From Ascaphus truei (lineage: Eukaryota > Chordata > Amphibia > Anura > Ascaphidae): 64,000 bases of DNA. The translations under genes and the position numbers were made by a program. Shown piece by piece: positions 36,501 to 50,000 of this stretch (position 1 is the first letter of the stretch; each line of letters begins with the position of its first letter). Location: assembly GCA_036426205.1 (NCBI GenBank), contig CM071570.1, positions 5,159,872-5,223,871 on the forward strand, in the 5' to 3' direction. The notes beneath the pieces were generated by a model. It was given only the letters and a program-made list of their open reading frames with translations, ran no database searches and had not been told where the DNA came from.

Positions 36501-39500
36501 CAGTCAGACCTGTGTGTCACACTATGATGCAGCTATGATACAGACACCTTACACAACACTGCCTTGCAACGTGCCATGGGCTCGGTCACGTAATGTAGAC
36601 ACTGTACTCTCTGTGCTCCAGGTTGCCACTTGAACTGTTGCTTACCTACTGTTGGTTTCATTTGCTCAGCCAGAGAGAGCCCTCTGATCTCAGACTCTGT
36701 CTGAGAGTTTATAGCTGCCATTGGCGACTTAAGAGTCACAGGATTTTCTTTCTTGGTTATCCTTTGCACACCACTGCATAGCCAACACCAACAATCAGTA
36801 TTTCTGATGCCTGGTAGCAAAATGCGTTTACTCTAGGATCATTAACCCTTGGCATATTGATTCCTCCCCGCAGGTTGTGTACGGTGTCTGTGTGACACAC
36901 AGGTCTGACTGCATGGTTTACAAGTGACTTATTCCTTTGCAGGTTCAATTGCCTGTATTCACTAGACCCTCTCGTTGTGTGTCGCTATTTGTTTTTATGT
37001 TTGTCAGGAGCAGGATTGGGTTTTGAGGGTGTAGGGAAACACCGTAGTCCCCTCACGGAGGCTACTTGAATGGGCCAGTAGAAGAAAGGGGTAAACCACA
37101 CAAACGTTGCCCCCGCATATTTTGTTCCAGCAGCTCCTTCCCAGTTAGGGGTTTTCCTATTCTTTTCCCATTTTCCTGTGATTTCACATTTCCCTCCCCC
37201 AGTCCCCCCTTCAGCCTCTACCTGCAGTCTTTTTTATATCCCTGTTTGCCTTTACATATTGTTGCGCTATGATGCTTTTTAACTTGTTTATTAATGACCT
37301 TGAGGTTGGGATTGAGAGCAAAGTCTCCATCTTTGCTGACGATACTAAATTGTGTAAGGTAATAGAATCAGAGCAGGATGTAATTTCTCTTCAGAAGGAC
37401 TTGGAGAGACTGGAAACGTGGGCAGGTAAATGGCAGATGAGGTTTAATACAGATAAATGTAAGGTTATGCATTTGGGATGCAAGAATAAAAAGGCGACTT
37501 ACAAATTAAATGGAGATATATTGGGGGAATCCTTGATGGAGAAGGATTTAGGAGTGCTTGTAGACAGCAGGCTTAGCAATAGTGCCCAATGTCATGCAGC
37601 AGCTGCAAAGGCAAACAAGATCTTATCTTGCATCAAACGGGCAATGGATGGAAGGGAAGTAAACATAATTATGCCCCTTTACAAAGCACTAGTAAGACCA
37701 CACCTTGAATATGCAGTACAATTTTGGGCACCAATCCTAAGAAAAGACATTATGGAACTAGAGAGAGTGCAGAGAAAAGCCACCAAGTTAATAAAGGGGA
37801 TGGACATTCTAACTTATGAGGAGAGGCTAGCTAAATTAGATTTATTTACATTAGAAAAGAGGCGTCTAAGAGGGATATGATAACTATATACAAATATATT
37901 CAGGGACAATACAAGGAGCTTTCAAAAGAACTATTCATCCCACGGGCAGTACAAAGGACTCGGGGCCATCCCTTAAGGTTGGAGGAAAGGAAATTTCACC
38001 AGCAACAAAGGACAGCGGTCTTTACAGTAAGGGCAGTTAAAATGTGGAATTCATTACCCATGGAGACTGTGATGGCAGATACAATAGATTTGTTCTAAAA
38101 AAGGTTGGACATCTTTTTAGATGGGAAAGGTATACAGGGATATACCAAATAAGTATACATGGGAAGGATGTTGATCCAGGGATTAATCCGATTGCCAGTT
38201 CTTGGAGTCAGGAAGGAATTAATTTTTCCCCTTAATGGGGTTTTTTGTTTGCCTTCCCCTGGATCAATAACTAAGTATAGATATAGAATAAAGTATCTGT
38301 TGTCTAAATTTAGCATAGATTGAACTTGATGGACGTACGTCTTTTTCAACCTCATCTACTATGTAACTATGTTGTGTCTTGCAATACGCACTCTTTACTG
38401 ACACACCATCAGTCTTCTTGTTTTCTTTTGGAGTGCTGGGAACACCAGCAGTGTTACATTCAGCGTTTGATGGAAACGTTTCTCAAATACACAAACATAT
38501 TAGAATAATTCAAATCCTATGACTATAAAATCGGTTATTTATATTGATTAGGAAAAGCAAGTGTGTTCTAAAAATATTCAACACAGGGTTTAACATCTAC
38601 GGAGTAATTCATATATCCCCAGAAATATAGAAAACAGCAGATATTTGTAATGTGCTACAGCATAAGAAAGGTTAATATTCAATGTATAATAAAGTGACTT
38701 TAACAAGTATTTTTTTTTTTAAATTTAAGGATTGCATCTTTAACATGAAAAAAAAAACCACATTGCATTGGACAGTAAAAGAGACGGGAAGACAAAGAAT
38801 CCAAAATATGGGTCGAGAAGTAACGGAAAACTGATCTGATATATGTATTGTTGTAGGAAATATAAACCACCATAAAAATCCGAATAGTTTTGTATTTATA
38901 AGCAACTGAATGATACGTGATAATGTTGCAAGATAAAGGAGAAAAACACCATGTGCTCAGCATCTGGTGTAGAAGGAAAAAGTAAAATACACCACCTGTT
39001 CTGTACACTTCTCAGGCTTCGTCAAATCTTCACAGGGTTTAGTGTTTCTCTGAAGTTTTATTGTTTTGAAACTACTGTCTAATCATGTGAACATATCGTG
39101 TACCGGTGTATTCCCATAGACCACGCTCTGCACACGCTCTGCACACGCTCTGCAGACCTAGTGCATCATTAAACACCCAGGCTGCACGGCTAACTAAATG
39201 CCACAATATTCCATGTGCAGTCCTGATCATTGCATTGTTGTCTCTTTAGATGTGGTAGGTAACATCAGGGGTGCTCAACAGGTCGGGTTTTAAGGATAGC
39301 CCAGCTTCAGCACAGGTGGCTCAATCAGAGGCTGAAGCAGGGACTGATTGAGCCATCTGATGCAGGGATATCCTGAAAACCTGACCTGTTGGGGATTCCT
39401 GGGGACAGTAATTGAGCACCGCGCCTTTAAAGGTTTCAAAAACCGTTAGGAATAGTTGTTAATAAAATAACTGGTCCCCAGGTGTGCAGATGTGGAAAGG

Positions 39501-42500
39501 CACCCAAATGTTTGGAATGTGGGATGCACTATGTATACCTGTCAGACAGAGAATCTATGAACACCTGCAGACAATTGATGAGAAGGATCTGATGTATGCG
39601 TCACATGTATTGTAAGCACATACATGTTGTAGCTATAAAACCTGTTACATGTGGTCCAAGAGGTGGCAACAAAGCACAGCAATGAGAGAGAAGAGACTCT
39701 TTTTTGATTGTCACCTTATATACTTTGCGTCCTAATGGGCTTACTAAACAGGTTGATTATCAGGTATAATTTAAATAAATCTCATTTGCGTCCACATATT
39801 TGTTGCAGATTATCTGATTGATCAAATTACACCAACAGAGAATTTCATTTTACATCCTGAAGAAAGCCTTAATAAACATTTAATGACCATGTTTTAGCTG
39901 CACACGTTTAGCAATATAATAATGTGTTTTCCGATACATTTTAACAAGGACTATAATAAAATATAAATATAAAACATATAATATAAACATCTTGCCAAAT
40001 AACAGCAACTTCCTCATATGCTTTGTAACACACTGAGGTTAGAAACTTACATGGAATATAGACACTATAAAAATGAATGACGTGAAGCAAAGGACATAAC
40101 CATCACCAACTCGGGCGCCAAGAGAAATGTTTTCAGGTTTCTTTAGGCCTTGTATAAATTACTTACCAAGGCGACTCCTCTCTTAGTCAGGAACTGGCCC
40201 AACCGCTTTGCTCGACCACCAAAAAACTTTCCCAGAGCACTGATCCACGTCAAGCAGAGAGGCACTCCGAACAAACCATAGAATATACAGAACAGGCGCC
40301 CAGCAGGCGTCTTGGGAGCAACATTGCCATAACCTAAAAGGAGAGACGAAATATTACCAAATGCCAACACGGAAGCAGCGCCAAATAATTAACAATGGAA
40401 TGGTGCAGTCGCAGTCAGATGTGGGCAGGAGAAGAGGGAAGGGGTTCGGTGAGCAGTGCAATTTTCTGGTACAGTGATTGTTAGTTAGATGGCTGCCATA
40501 GTGATTTCTGAAGTTTAAGGTTAAAGCTTTAGATGAACCCTTTTGTTGACTGAGGGGCATGTAATTTAGACATTTGGATTGCGTAGACATCATAATAACT
40601 TAAAAAAAAAAAAAAAAACACTATCCAAGATATTAACGGAAATTAAAGATATAGGGCCTAGCACATGTTTTCTAGGGGTGAAATAATAAAAAGCATTTTC
40701 CAGTTATGGCTGAGAGAGATATATAGATATACACGCACATACACACACGCATGCACACGGACAGTAAGAGGTTCGTCCCCCAGCTATTATGACTGCATTT
40801 CTCATAGAAGCCAGTAATTGTCATTGTATTGTTTATTTCACTGTGTTGAGGCGAGGGACGTGTGTAAGCGCTCTATGCGAGAGGTTACTGGAATAAAACA
40901 CTATGCATTATTGCAACATGTTTCTGTGTCTGATGTTAAACAATGGCAAACCATCATAAAGCTTTGTTAGCATGCCAAAGAGTCATCAGGTGACACTGGA
41001 TAGTGCAGCGAAGAAGTCCATAAACGTCGTCATTTTAGACCAAAACCCATGAGGGGATTCAAGGGGCGCGAGATGGAAAGAGAGGGGATTCAAGCTCATA
41101 AAGTAGTGGGTGACACTTTCTGAAATCCTTACCGATTGTAGTGATTACTGTAGCAGCAAAAATGACAGCGTTGGGCCAGTTCCAGTTGTTGAAGGTGTTG
41201 TTCCCTGTGATGATGGTCACCCCTTGCCCGGCAGCTCCTGATACAGTCTAGGAGCAAAGAGGCATAGCCAAGGTTATTCACACGTATACATTATCTAGTC
41301 AGTGACCTGCTCATTTGGATGCAACATTGAGATTACATGTTTAACGTATACCCTTAGCTGCCATGATAGAGGCTGAGAATCTTGTCCAAGACATTATATG
41401 TTCCATAATGTAAGAACAAATATATAATATAACTAAACCAGGATTTAAAAAAAAAAAAAATACTCATAAAAATCGCCAAACTTGGTATAGATGACACAGT
41501 TGGGTTATTGCAAGAAGGTCTTTTAAACTTTGAAGTGAACATTTAAAAAAAAAAAACACTGATAAGAAAAAAGTGAGTGGATTGCAAAAACATACATTTA
41601 TAGAGATGGACATGTCTATTCTTTCTCAATACTCCATAAAGTCTTTAACAATGTGATGCTATTATATTCTACGCAAGAGGAGCCAACACCACATATGATG
41701 ACAAGAAAGTGGCTATGCTATATACAAAATATATATTTTCAATAAGAAAATCATGCTTTATTCCTAGGGCATTTCCTGGTTAAAAAAAAAATGCCTACCA
41801 CAAAATAGGCCAGAAACGCAAAAGAAGTATAAATATATATATACAAACAAACACTGCAAGGAAACCAGATCTCCTGTTCGTGCCACTCCGTTCTTTACTC
41901 CTGCTATCTCTGGGAGTCCGTAACTCCGGGGAGGATTAGGAGTAGAGCAAATGATGCACGTATACACTTGCCAACATTTACTACTTACCAGGAAGCGCTT
42001 GGCTGAAAATGTATCATTTTCCTTCCAATGCAAGGTCATAGAAAATGATAAATCGCTTTCATTAACTATATGTGGGAATTCGGGTTGCCGGTATGTATTT
42101 TATTTTATTTCCTTCCCTGTTTCAGTGTTACCGGGAAAATAGTTACACACTTTGAATTCAATATTTAGCTGCGCCTTTTTATGTGTTTCCATACTTTCTT
42201 TGGGCTGCCATTGCCTGTGTTTGGGTTCCTTGGGTGCAGTATCTCCCTCAAAACCAATGTGAACTAATGGCATTATTAGTCATTTATTTATAAAGTACCA
42301 ACGTAGTCTGAAGAGCGGTACAGTAATCACACGAACGAGAACAAACCGGTAGTGAGGGCCTAGCTTGTGAGAACTCACATCGCTGACATAATACTGGTTG
42401 TCATCAGTGAGCGAACGCAAATGTTTGCACATTTTTAACGATGTTAAGCAAATAAAAATACCGCATGTGAGCCCATTCACGTCTCAGACAGGTCTGTAAC

Positions 42501-43807
42501 CCTTCTTTCCCCCATCATCTCGCTGCATACAGTGCTACCACTGCAAGTGGCAGGTGAGTCATCAGGAAGCGCATACCATGTGGGAACACATAAAAAATAC
42601 TTATGGTGCAATATTGTGCAAATAGTGAAAAGATATTAAAAATGTCTAGCACAGAGTGTGTACTCAAAATACTCACAAACGTGAGGTAGGATACAGACAC
42701 GTAAAGGTATCTTTACGAACTGGTGTCAATCTGTGTGGTTTGTTGTTTCCAGAGGAGTGTGGTTATCAGCTGACCTTAGGATAGGAAAACACTGGACATA
42801 GCGTAGAATGTAGCAAGATAAAAAACAGCATTTTTGATCACAATGATCTCTGCAAATTTCGCTTGATGCTGCCACCGGATAGGATCTCTCTCTCGGGTTT
42901 TCTCCTTCTCTGCTGTGCGTGTCACCAGTGCGTGTCAGCGACCAGAAGTGACGTCATCAGCATCCGAGGGTTCCGGTGGGTAGAGACAGCGTCACTCTAC
43001 GCGTTTCACCTCTTGGCGTCCTCAGGAGTGACGTTGTGAGCAGTGTAGCTAGTATATATACACCCTCTAATTAACATTAAATTGGTTAACTGGGAAATGC
43101 TTGTAGACTATTAATGCCAAGGTTATACTGGCCCAGATAGCTGCTCTGATTGATTTCATGAATGATTGGGACCGCGATCCTGCAGGATTCTGGGTAATGA
43201 CATGCAAATGAGCACAGTGCCAACCGTGACATTGAAGCCCACAGAAAGTAAGTCAGTCCATTCAAACATTTATTTTCCCAGTGCGAGATTTCAACTGCAA
43301 TACTCCCGGCTTCCCTATGCGCTTAAAATAACTCAAGTACAAAGTATCCCTGCTATGATCCTCACAGCAGACTTCCTCTGCCCGATAAAAAGCTTCTTAT
43401 GTAAGGGACAGTGAAGCCGAATGATAGAAGGTAACCGAGTGCCGTGTGGAATAAACATTCTAGAATGATTCCTCCTATTCCACTGCGAGAGAGAGGGAAA
43501 TGTACATCACGCTGAGGGACACACAGGGTCATTCAGAATACGGCTGGGCACTGTCACTGGCGTAACTTTATTTATTTAAACGTTTTGCAAGTTTTTCTGT
43601 TCAAAGTAAATGCATTTTTAAAAAAATTCAGAGGATGAATACATTTTTTTGGTGTTTTGGCTCGGATTTTCAAACTTCGAAGTGTTCCAAGTTCAGATTT
43701 CATATGTGTCCATCCTCTCAGGACCTCTCTGCCAAATACAAAAAAGGTGCTTCTGTCTGCTGAAGTCAAATGTCCTGTCAGCACACATGGCTGTATTGAT
43801 CAAATGT

Positions 43808-43870
<63 letters not shown>

Positions 43871-43995
43871 CAATTCTACAAAATCCATGCACAATGGCAG
43901 AAGGATGACTGAAAGCATGAAGGACCAGATCATGTATGCAAGTGTATTATGAAACACAACTGCAATTTATTGAGTGCAATACATCTACTTCAACA

Positions 43996-44042
<47 letters not shown>

Positions 44043-47000
44043 GTTTTTTAGCTGTTTCCCAATGCTTTAGTCGCTGTCGCCAATCTTTTACGCCAGTCAC
44101 GCACCAAACCCCCGTTTGGGCCTACACAAAGAACAGGCGGCAAGGAAACAAACGCTCGGCGCAGCAGTGAAATGCTTATGGCTTTCCCTCTTCCTGATAA
44201 AGAACCAGATGCAGTTTTTTTTTTAGAGCATTACAGCCAAGAATCTAACACCTGCGCATGTGAGCCACAATGATAACATTTGTGTGGAACAGCTGCAAAC
44301 TCTTGGTTAATCCGCATAGAATACCAAAAGAATAACACACTTCACATTGTAAACACAACCCCAGGGCCACAGGGCCTCCAGTCTTCTCTCCAGGAAAACA
44401 AGACCTTCTTGGTCACTCAGTCCTTGCCTGCTGCTTGCCATCTCACACCACCTTCATAGCTCGAGTCGTACAGTCTTTCCAGCTGCGCTTCCTTCAGTAC
44501 CCTGGCAGATGACCAGGGTCAGCACATGTGGTCAAACGACAAGCCCTCCAGGCTACTGCAGGCACTTGACAGTCTCTTAGGGACTCTGGAAATGAGCAGG
44601 GAATTAGAGGCCTGCCTTTTCATTTCCCCCTTCTTCTACCAATTCTATCTGAGGCTGGAAACGCAATTCAGTGCTCATGGAAAAAAGTCAGGCCAGATGT
44701 GGAAGAAAAAGGGTCTCCTGGGTTTTGTAACATTAGGGCACACTAGAAATAACTTGATATCTGCCACATCTCAAGTTCTTGATACTTTCCCACAACAAAA
44801 GTCCAGTAACACTAAGATACAATGAGGGGAGCCAAAAGCATGAATGGGATGAAGGATCAACAAGTCGAATTGCTCATTTGCGCTCAAATTGCTTTGATTT
44901 ATCATCAGTCCTGAATTGATAGGATCAACTCCAACAGTATCACAATATGAATAGTGTTATCCGTTTTAAACTTCAGTATAAAATAATTCTACACACAAAG
45001 TATATGTATTAACAGCACCTCAACGGAGGTAAATCACTAATAGAGAAAAGGTGTGGTGCACGGGAACAAAAAGAGTGACCCCTATTCCCTCTAAATTGGC
45101 AATGAAGAACATAGAGAGTGTTCCCAGCACTCAATAGAAATTATCAATGTAAACGACACTGGATGTTATGCAAAAAAAAGTGTTAAAATTGAAGAAGAAA
45201 AAAAATTGTACAAAATATGGCAAACAGTTTGCAATAGACAATGATGCTGTTCCTATCTATCAAGTACACCCACAAACGGTATCCATATAGCACACTAAGT
45301 GTTAAAGGCAAAAAGAAAATAGGGAGAGAGAGGAGGTATGGGAAAACGAAGGGAGGGGAGGGGGAAGAAATGAGGGAATAAGGGGGACAATGTTTCGGGG
45401 CTCCTAGACCCTTCTTCTGGCCTGTTCCCAAAGACCAAAAATGATCCTGGTACTTCCTTTACTCCTATAGAGAAAGAGCTCCCTTATTTAAACAAATGAC
45501 AGAGCTGAAATAATCCTGCAATACGTGCAACAAACAGTCTAACTACTGGAGATTTTTCAGCCACAAGGCAGCAGAATTAACATACAAAGGTTGTTAACAC
45601 CACTAGTACAAATAAAACAACGGGTTAATACTGCCACTAATGTCCAAGAAAAGGACAGCCCTGACAAGCACCTAAAGTCAAAATCACCACAGAATCTGAT
45701 AAGAACTAAAAGTGTACGCCCTGCACTCCCTGAACTGCTGCTGCATGGTCTCAGTAAGGCCTCGGCCATGTTTACCGCTTGCTGGCGGAAGCGCGCTGAG
45801 GCGTGCTCCCGCTCAGCACTGAGCCCCTACAGCCGCAATTAGAGCGGCTTTAGTAGGGGCTCGCCTACGCTTCCGCAAGGGCGCGGAAGCGTAGGTCTTA
45901 GAGGAATTTAAAATTCCCCCGCTTGCCGGCGCGACAGGCCGGTCACGTGAGCGGTTCGCCCAATGAGGGCGAACCAGCTCCGTGATGCCAGCCCGCCCCC
46001 GGCCCGCCCCTTGACGGCGCGCCGGGCAAGCAACCGCAAGGCCAGGGAAAGCACCCGCTTTCCCTGAGCCTCAGCGCGCCTCAGCATGCCAGCGGTAAGC
46101 CTGGCTGAGGCCTTACTCATTACTATACTATTGGTTATGATCAGATTCTGTGGTCATTTGACTTTAGGTGACCTTTAGGTGCTTGTCGGGGCTGTCCTTT
46201 TCTTGGACATTGGTGGCAGTATTAACGATTGTTCATTTGTACTAGTGGTGTTCAAAACCGTTTTATGTTAATCTTTTCTTAAATATCAAATAGGGTTTAT
46301 ATTATCCAATTCAATGTCTTTTGAAACAAAATGATGTATGAATTAGACAAACAAACAATGAGTAATTAAGAGTCAGGGTACATGCAAAAGTAAGTGAAAC
46401 CCTGGTTTTATCAGCTAAATTAAAGGGGATCACTAGAATTAGGTGTTTAAATGATTAGGTAGAACTTCAGGCGCGAGTTTGGGAGTCCCCACCCTATATA
46501 AAGATCAGAAACTCAATTCAGACGCTCATCAGTCTGGAAAGGGTTACAAAACCATTTCTAAGGATTAAGAACTGCACCAATCCACTTTCAGTTAGATAGT
46601 CTACAAATGGAGAAACATCAAGACCACAGTCACTCTACCCAGGCGCGGTTGTCCTACTAAAATCTCTCCAAGAACAAACCGGCAAAGCATCCAGGAAGTC
46701 ACAAAGAACCACAGAGTAATATCCAAGGATCTGCAGGACACGCTCGTCTTGGCTAATGTGTGTTCATAACTAAACTATCAAAAAAAGACCGAACAAGAAG
46801 GGTGTTCATGGAAGGATACCCAGGAGGAAACCACTGCTCTCTAAAAAGAACATTGCTGCTCGTCTGAAGTTCGCCAAAGAGCACATACTGCACCGACACA
46901 CTTTATTCGAGCAAATACCCAGTATGTACCTGGCAGATACCTGGAATGCGCCGCTCCTCACCTCTGACAAGCCCCGTTGCGTTTGCCTTCCCAGCCTGGG

Positions 47001-50000
47001 TTCATGCCTGGCTGACGGGCGGCTGATCTGTTAAATGATAATGATTAGGATTTAATAGGCTGCAATGCTTCGCGTGTCTACCAGATGGCATAAATTCATG
47101 AATTGTAATGCAGTATATATATATATACTGTGCAGTATTGCAGCCAGCGGGAATAAAATGCTTCAATCCCTGCTTGGAAAATACCTCAATGCACTCGGGC
47201 AGAAAACAGTCACAAACCTCAATACACCCGGGTATAACCGAATTCGTGGGACTAGCCGAGCTCGAATAAAGTGTGTCGCCAGTGTAGATGATCTACAAGA
47301 CTTCTGGAACAATGTTCTCTGGACAGGCGAGCCAAAGGTAGAACTTTTTGGCCTCAATGAGAAATGTTATGTTGGACAAAAACCAAACACTGTGTTCGAA
47401 CAAAAGACACTCATCCCAACCGTCAAGCATGGTGGTGAGAGTGTGATGGTTGGGGCTGCTTTGCTGCCTCAGGACCTGGACGTCTTGCCATAATTGGCAC
47501 AAACATGGTTTCTGCATTGTTTCAGAAGATTCTAGGGGAGAATGTCAGGCCATCCGTTTGTGAGCTGAAGCTGATGTGAAAGTGGATCATGCAGCACGAC
47601 AAAGACAATACCTACAAGCAGAACTACAAAAGAATGACTGTAGAGGAAGAAATTCTGCATTTTAGAATAGCTTAGTCAACATCCGGATCTAAAACCCATT
47701 GAAATGTTGTGACAGGACCTGAAGTGAGCTGTCCATGCAAGGAAGCCCTCAAAATGTCCCTGGGTTGAAGCGATTCTGTAAGGAGGAATGGACCAAAATG
47801 CCTCAAAATCAATGTGAGAGCCTGACCAGCAGTTACAGGAAACAGTTAAAGTTATTGCTGCTCAAGGGGGCGCCACTGAATCTAAAGGTTCACATACTTT
47901 CTCACACATGGATATTTAATGTTTAATCATTTGGGGGTAAATAAATGTTGAAAAAGTATCATCTTTTAGTGTCATTTGTTTGACCATGTTATCTTTATCT
48001 ATTGGGACTTTTATTAAGATTAAAATTTTTAGGTTTGAAATGTGAAAATCCTAAGGGGTTCACAAACCTTTTCTCGCCACTGAGTTTGAAGCAGGGGGGC
48101 CTGGTTCAAATCCCGGGGTCAGCTCCTTGTGACCTTGGGGGAAGTCACTTTATATCCCAAAAACAGATTGTAGGTCTATAACAATCCTATGTACAATGAA
48201 TGCAGCGGACTGAGTGCTATATTGTAATTGTGAAGCGTTTGAAGTCTCATTGGGAACAATATGAAAATAAAGTTAAAACACACCACACACACACACAGTA
48301 TTAAGCAACAAACCATTTCATAAACTACTGGGCAAATATACTCCCCCCCCCCCCCCCCCCCCCCCCCCCTGCACCCCCCGTCCCCCCCCCGACACATCAC
48401 ACAAATATAATTCCAGTGTATGATTCAACACTGCATTGCTTCCTGAATTAAGGAAGACTTCATCTTTAGTGGTAATGGTGGATGAAATCATTGGCCCGCG
48501 GCTCTAGTCATTAAACTGAACTTGTTTCTCATTACTGCCCTGTCAAATAAACGATCTCTAATGCCAGAAGTTGGACTCATCCCCACATATCACAAGGTTG
48601 GTATTGGGCTTCACAGGTTATATACGTATACCACATTTATATACTGTACGTATACCTCCTGGGAAAATGACACATTTGTTGTAGGTTGAGATGCCTTTTA
48701 GCATACCATTGTTCTTCAAGCGTATGGAAGAAACCAATGGAGGTTTTGAAGAGTTCTGACCAATATTATTTCACGCCAATGTACATCACAACCCACAACA
48801 AATCTGCATATTGTAGCAACAGCTTTTAATTTCTTAAAATTATTCTGTCGTGTAATTATTTACAATTCTCTGAAAATAGGCAATTCAGAGCAAAAACCAT
48901 AAAAAATGGTTTTTTTTTTGGTTTTTTTTAAAATAGAGAAAAATCTGAATGCCCCCAAGGGCTACAGGTAAGCTGCAGAAACACGCATACATGACACGCA
49001 TGTTTAGATGCGCACTCGAGGAATGCAAAATTTACCTGCCAAGCATGTTATGCTTTAGAAGAGAACGGATTAGCACAAGACGTATGAATACAGCTCACCC
49101 TGCGGCTTCTTGAAACAAACAATTGCTGCAAGGTAACAATGAATCAAGCGATTGTACAACCTGACAGTTCCCCTTCGTGCTCCTTTGGAAGGCCTGTGCA
49201 TTTCTCACAAGTACGGTATGTACTTTCCATTTATAATTCCGGCTTTTAATGTGGTCGGATCCCTGTCAGGTTTGAAGTTATTGTAGGGGTTGTTTTTTTT
49301 TTTTTTTTCTTCCCCGCTAGCTCACTTGTTCAGCTTAGCAAAAGGAGCGTGTTATCATAAAATGGGAAAGGATTCAGGAATTCCAAAGGAAGCCAGTGTG
49401 AAGTGGAATCTTCAAATCAAATACCACGGGTACATTCCTAAACCGATGAATGAAAAACAGAAGCTCCGTCCAATAAGAACAGCCACTGGGGAAGAGGAGT
49501 TCTGACATTACTCAAAATACAGGTATGTTATTATAACATAATACTATATAAATATAGAATTTCTGTGCAGGTCGGTCACATTTTATTTTTTAGGTAGAAA
49601 TAATGTATCCCCTATCCTTTTAAATAAAAGTTATTGGCAAAGATCGCAAACAATAAGCTTGGTCATTATTGCATACTTAACAAGGTCATTAATACAGAAC
49701 AGTAACCCACAGATATAAAAACTTTGCATTGTACGGTGGATGTATCGTCGGCCACGTCTGACATTTCAAGCACGCAAGCAGCTGGCTGCCTTTCTGTCTT
49801 GCGGCTTTTTGTTATGTAATAGAGTGAATTCCTCTTCTAAAAACCCCTTTGGGGCCAGAAAGAAAATGTTCCTTCAAAGAGAATCTGGTTACAGAGATCA
49901 GCATCACAATGCGGGCATGGTAAAAACGCCAAGGTGATAAAGACCGAAATAAAGTCGTTTATCCTGAGGTCCTTGGGAATGAACGCATTTTAGTTTGTAT

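Larger units (their letters stand above)
35493..40166 (-). other. KCNK5: KCNK5 intron 3
   Basis: A 4.7-kb intron dominated by the 2.4-kb foldback plus CR1 insertion (36080-38459) and a Family F MITE (39266-39426). A small triplet of a 12-bp unit (CACACGCTCTGC) lies at about 39125-39155. At 35720-35760 a word pair seen in dispersed repeats (GGTGATACATTTTAATGGAC) occurs. Confidence 0.9.

Noticed and set aside
37269..37274. Met codons opening the CR1 ORF
   Set aside because: They come from the host foldback arm; the LINE itself is 5'-truncated and starts at about 37275.
42270..42480. TTTATTTATAAAGTACCAAC as an antisense LINE tail
   Set aside because: Suggestive of a reversed L2/CR1 3' end but too short and diverged to assign with confidence.
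48095..48130. tRNA gene
   Set aside because: A B-box-like word exists but there is no cloverleaf or A box; fits a MIR-type SINE.
48340..48385. CRISPR or regulatory array
   Set aside because: Only a homopolymer C-run; vertebrate context makes CRISPR implausible.
49290..49505. ORF with MGKDSGIPKEASVKWNLQ
   Set aside because: No splice sites in matching phase, no recognised family, begins in a poly-T tract.
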